From NCBI GenBank assembly GCA_041390125.1, contig JAWKQN010000014.1, positions 62,001-126,000 on the forward strand: 64,000 nt of DNA, written 5' to 3'. The position numbers and the translations under genes are program-made. This document shows, piece by piece, positions 63,271 through 64,000 of this stretch (position 1 is its first letter; every line of letters begins with the position of its first letter). The DNA comes from Gemmatimonadota bacterium (GTDB lineage: Bacteria > Gemmatimonadota > Gemmatimonadetes > Longimicrobiales > Gaopeijiaceae). The notes beneath the pieces were generated by a model. That model ran no database searches. It was not told the origin of the DNA and was given only the letters and a program-made list of their open reading frames with translations.

Positions 63271-64000
63271 ATGACAACCCTGAATCGGATCGGCTGGACC
63301 GGTGGAGGCCTGCTGGCGCTCGCCCTGTCCGCCGGCGCGTCCCCCGCTCTCGCGCAGGACGGCTCCGCTCGGTGGGTGGCCTTCACCGGCTGCTGGCAGC
63401 CGTTGGAGCAGCGCGCCGAGGAGCAGCCCTCGCTGGTCTGCGTCGTGCCGACCGGCGACGGCGTCGAGCTGCGCAGCATCACGGAGGGCGAGGTGACCGC
63501 CACGCAGACGCTGATCGCCGACGGGCGCGCGCGCACCATCCGTGACGAGGGCTGCGAGACGGTCGAGACGTACGCCTTCCCCACCAGCGGCCACTGGGTG
63601 ACATCGACCTCGCGCTACACGTGCGAGGGCGGCACGGAGGGCAGCGCCAACGGGCTGCTGGCCATGGTGAGCCCCTTCGAATGGATCCACGTACAGGTGG
63701 TGCGCGACGGCGGCGATCCCCTGACGGCCGTGATGCGCTACGAGCTGGTGGACGCCGAGACCGCGGCCGCCGCCGGATACGGCTCGCTGACGGGGGACCG
63801 GGAGCGGGCGGTGCGCATGGCGCGGATCTCCGCCTCCCAGCCGCTGGACGTGAACGACGTGATCGCCGCGAGCGGCACCGTGGATCCGGCTGCGCTGACG
63901 GCCTGGATCGTCGAGAGCGGCAACGGCTTCGAGCTGGACGGCGACGCCCTGGTCCGCCTGGCGGACGCGGGCATCGAGGAGGAGGTCATCGACATGGTGG
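63271..64000 (+). CDS. Secreted protein of unknown function, 3' end outside the window
   Basis: A frame open from ATG 63271 to the window edge (243 codons), 33 bases after the barrel gene. A signal peptide ends near ALAQ. The mature part has several cysteines (FTGCWQPL, SLVCVVP, DEGCETV, RYTCEGG) and later a helix-rich region with repeated short helices (NDVIAASGTVDPAALTAWIV). GAGAGG lies upstream. No family is recognised. It is likely cotranscribed with the barrel protein. Confidence 0.65.
   Translation, partial: MTTLNRIGWTGGGLLALALSAGASPALAQDGSARWVAFTGCWQPLEQRAEEQPSLVCVVPTGDGVELRSITEGEVTATQTLIADGRARTIRDEGCETVETYAFPTSGHWVTSTSRYTCEGGTEGSANGLLAMVSPFEWIHVQVVRDGGDPLTAVMRYELVDAETAAAAGYGSLTGDRERAVRMARISASQPLDVNDVIAASGTVDPAALTAWIVESGNGFELDGDALVRLADAGIEEEVIDMV

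Overview
The window is about 70% GC, densely coded and free of mobile elements. Its gene content points to a member of the Gemmatimonadota or a close relative. The pointers are an M56 peptidase with HEAT repeats, a solitary ADOP-type FtsX permease, several large secreted S9, tricorn and M28 peptidases, TolB-propeller lipoproteins and the DUF5989/SxtJ/carbamoyltransferase cassette. This assignment is inferred from gene content; no marker gene was compared. I found no rRNA, tRNA, CRISPR, IS or prophage.

Layout: 1-3290 is a BlaI/BlaR1-like module whose sensor carries HEAT repeats in place of a penicillin-binding domain, followed by a secreted HEAT protein. 3425-4812 is an HTH regulator with an apparent self-operator, coupled to an SRPBCC protein. 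4820-8493 (minus) is an SGNH hydrolase / DUF5989 / SxtJ / carbamoyltransferase cassette. 8820-15472 is a complete-looking his operon in the order hisG-D-C-H-A-B-F-IE, preceded by a His-rich leader peptide and a terminator/antiterminator pair that looks like a classical attenuator. 15643-18718 holds a protein-glutaminase-like protein and an ABC exporter. 18838-24957 holds a rhodanese, a small protein, an SPFH protein, a membrane protein, a lipoprotein aminopeptidase and leuS. 25148-27469 is a DPP IV-like peptidase.

27734-31812 is the most unusual operon. A two-domain methyltransferase (METTL27-like plus EgtD-like) is translationally close to a betaine-family ABC transporter with a fused binding protein and permease. 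The EgtD-like part appears to have lost residues that select histidine, so I propose it makes, and the transporter moves, a different amino-acid betaine. 31825-41381 holds an ATP-grasp protein, transketolase, PEP synthase, MscL, and an ECF sigma / small membrane protein / MscS operon, then a DUF481 protein. 41622-43273 holds a zinc-free S14, an orphan XRE regulator and a HIT protein.

43507-64000 is dominated by envelope and secreted proteins: a TolB-type lipoprotein, a tricorn protease, an M28 peptidase, two Fis-type AAA regulators (one intact with GAFTGA, one degenerate), a TPR protein, two small lipoproteins, an oligopeptide-type binding protein, an ADOP permease, a beta-barrel protein and a truncated secreted protein. 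Together these suggest a heterotroph that digests external peptides, makes its own histidine under translational sensing, and invests in envelope stress and osmotic protection.
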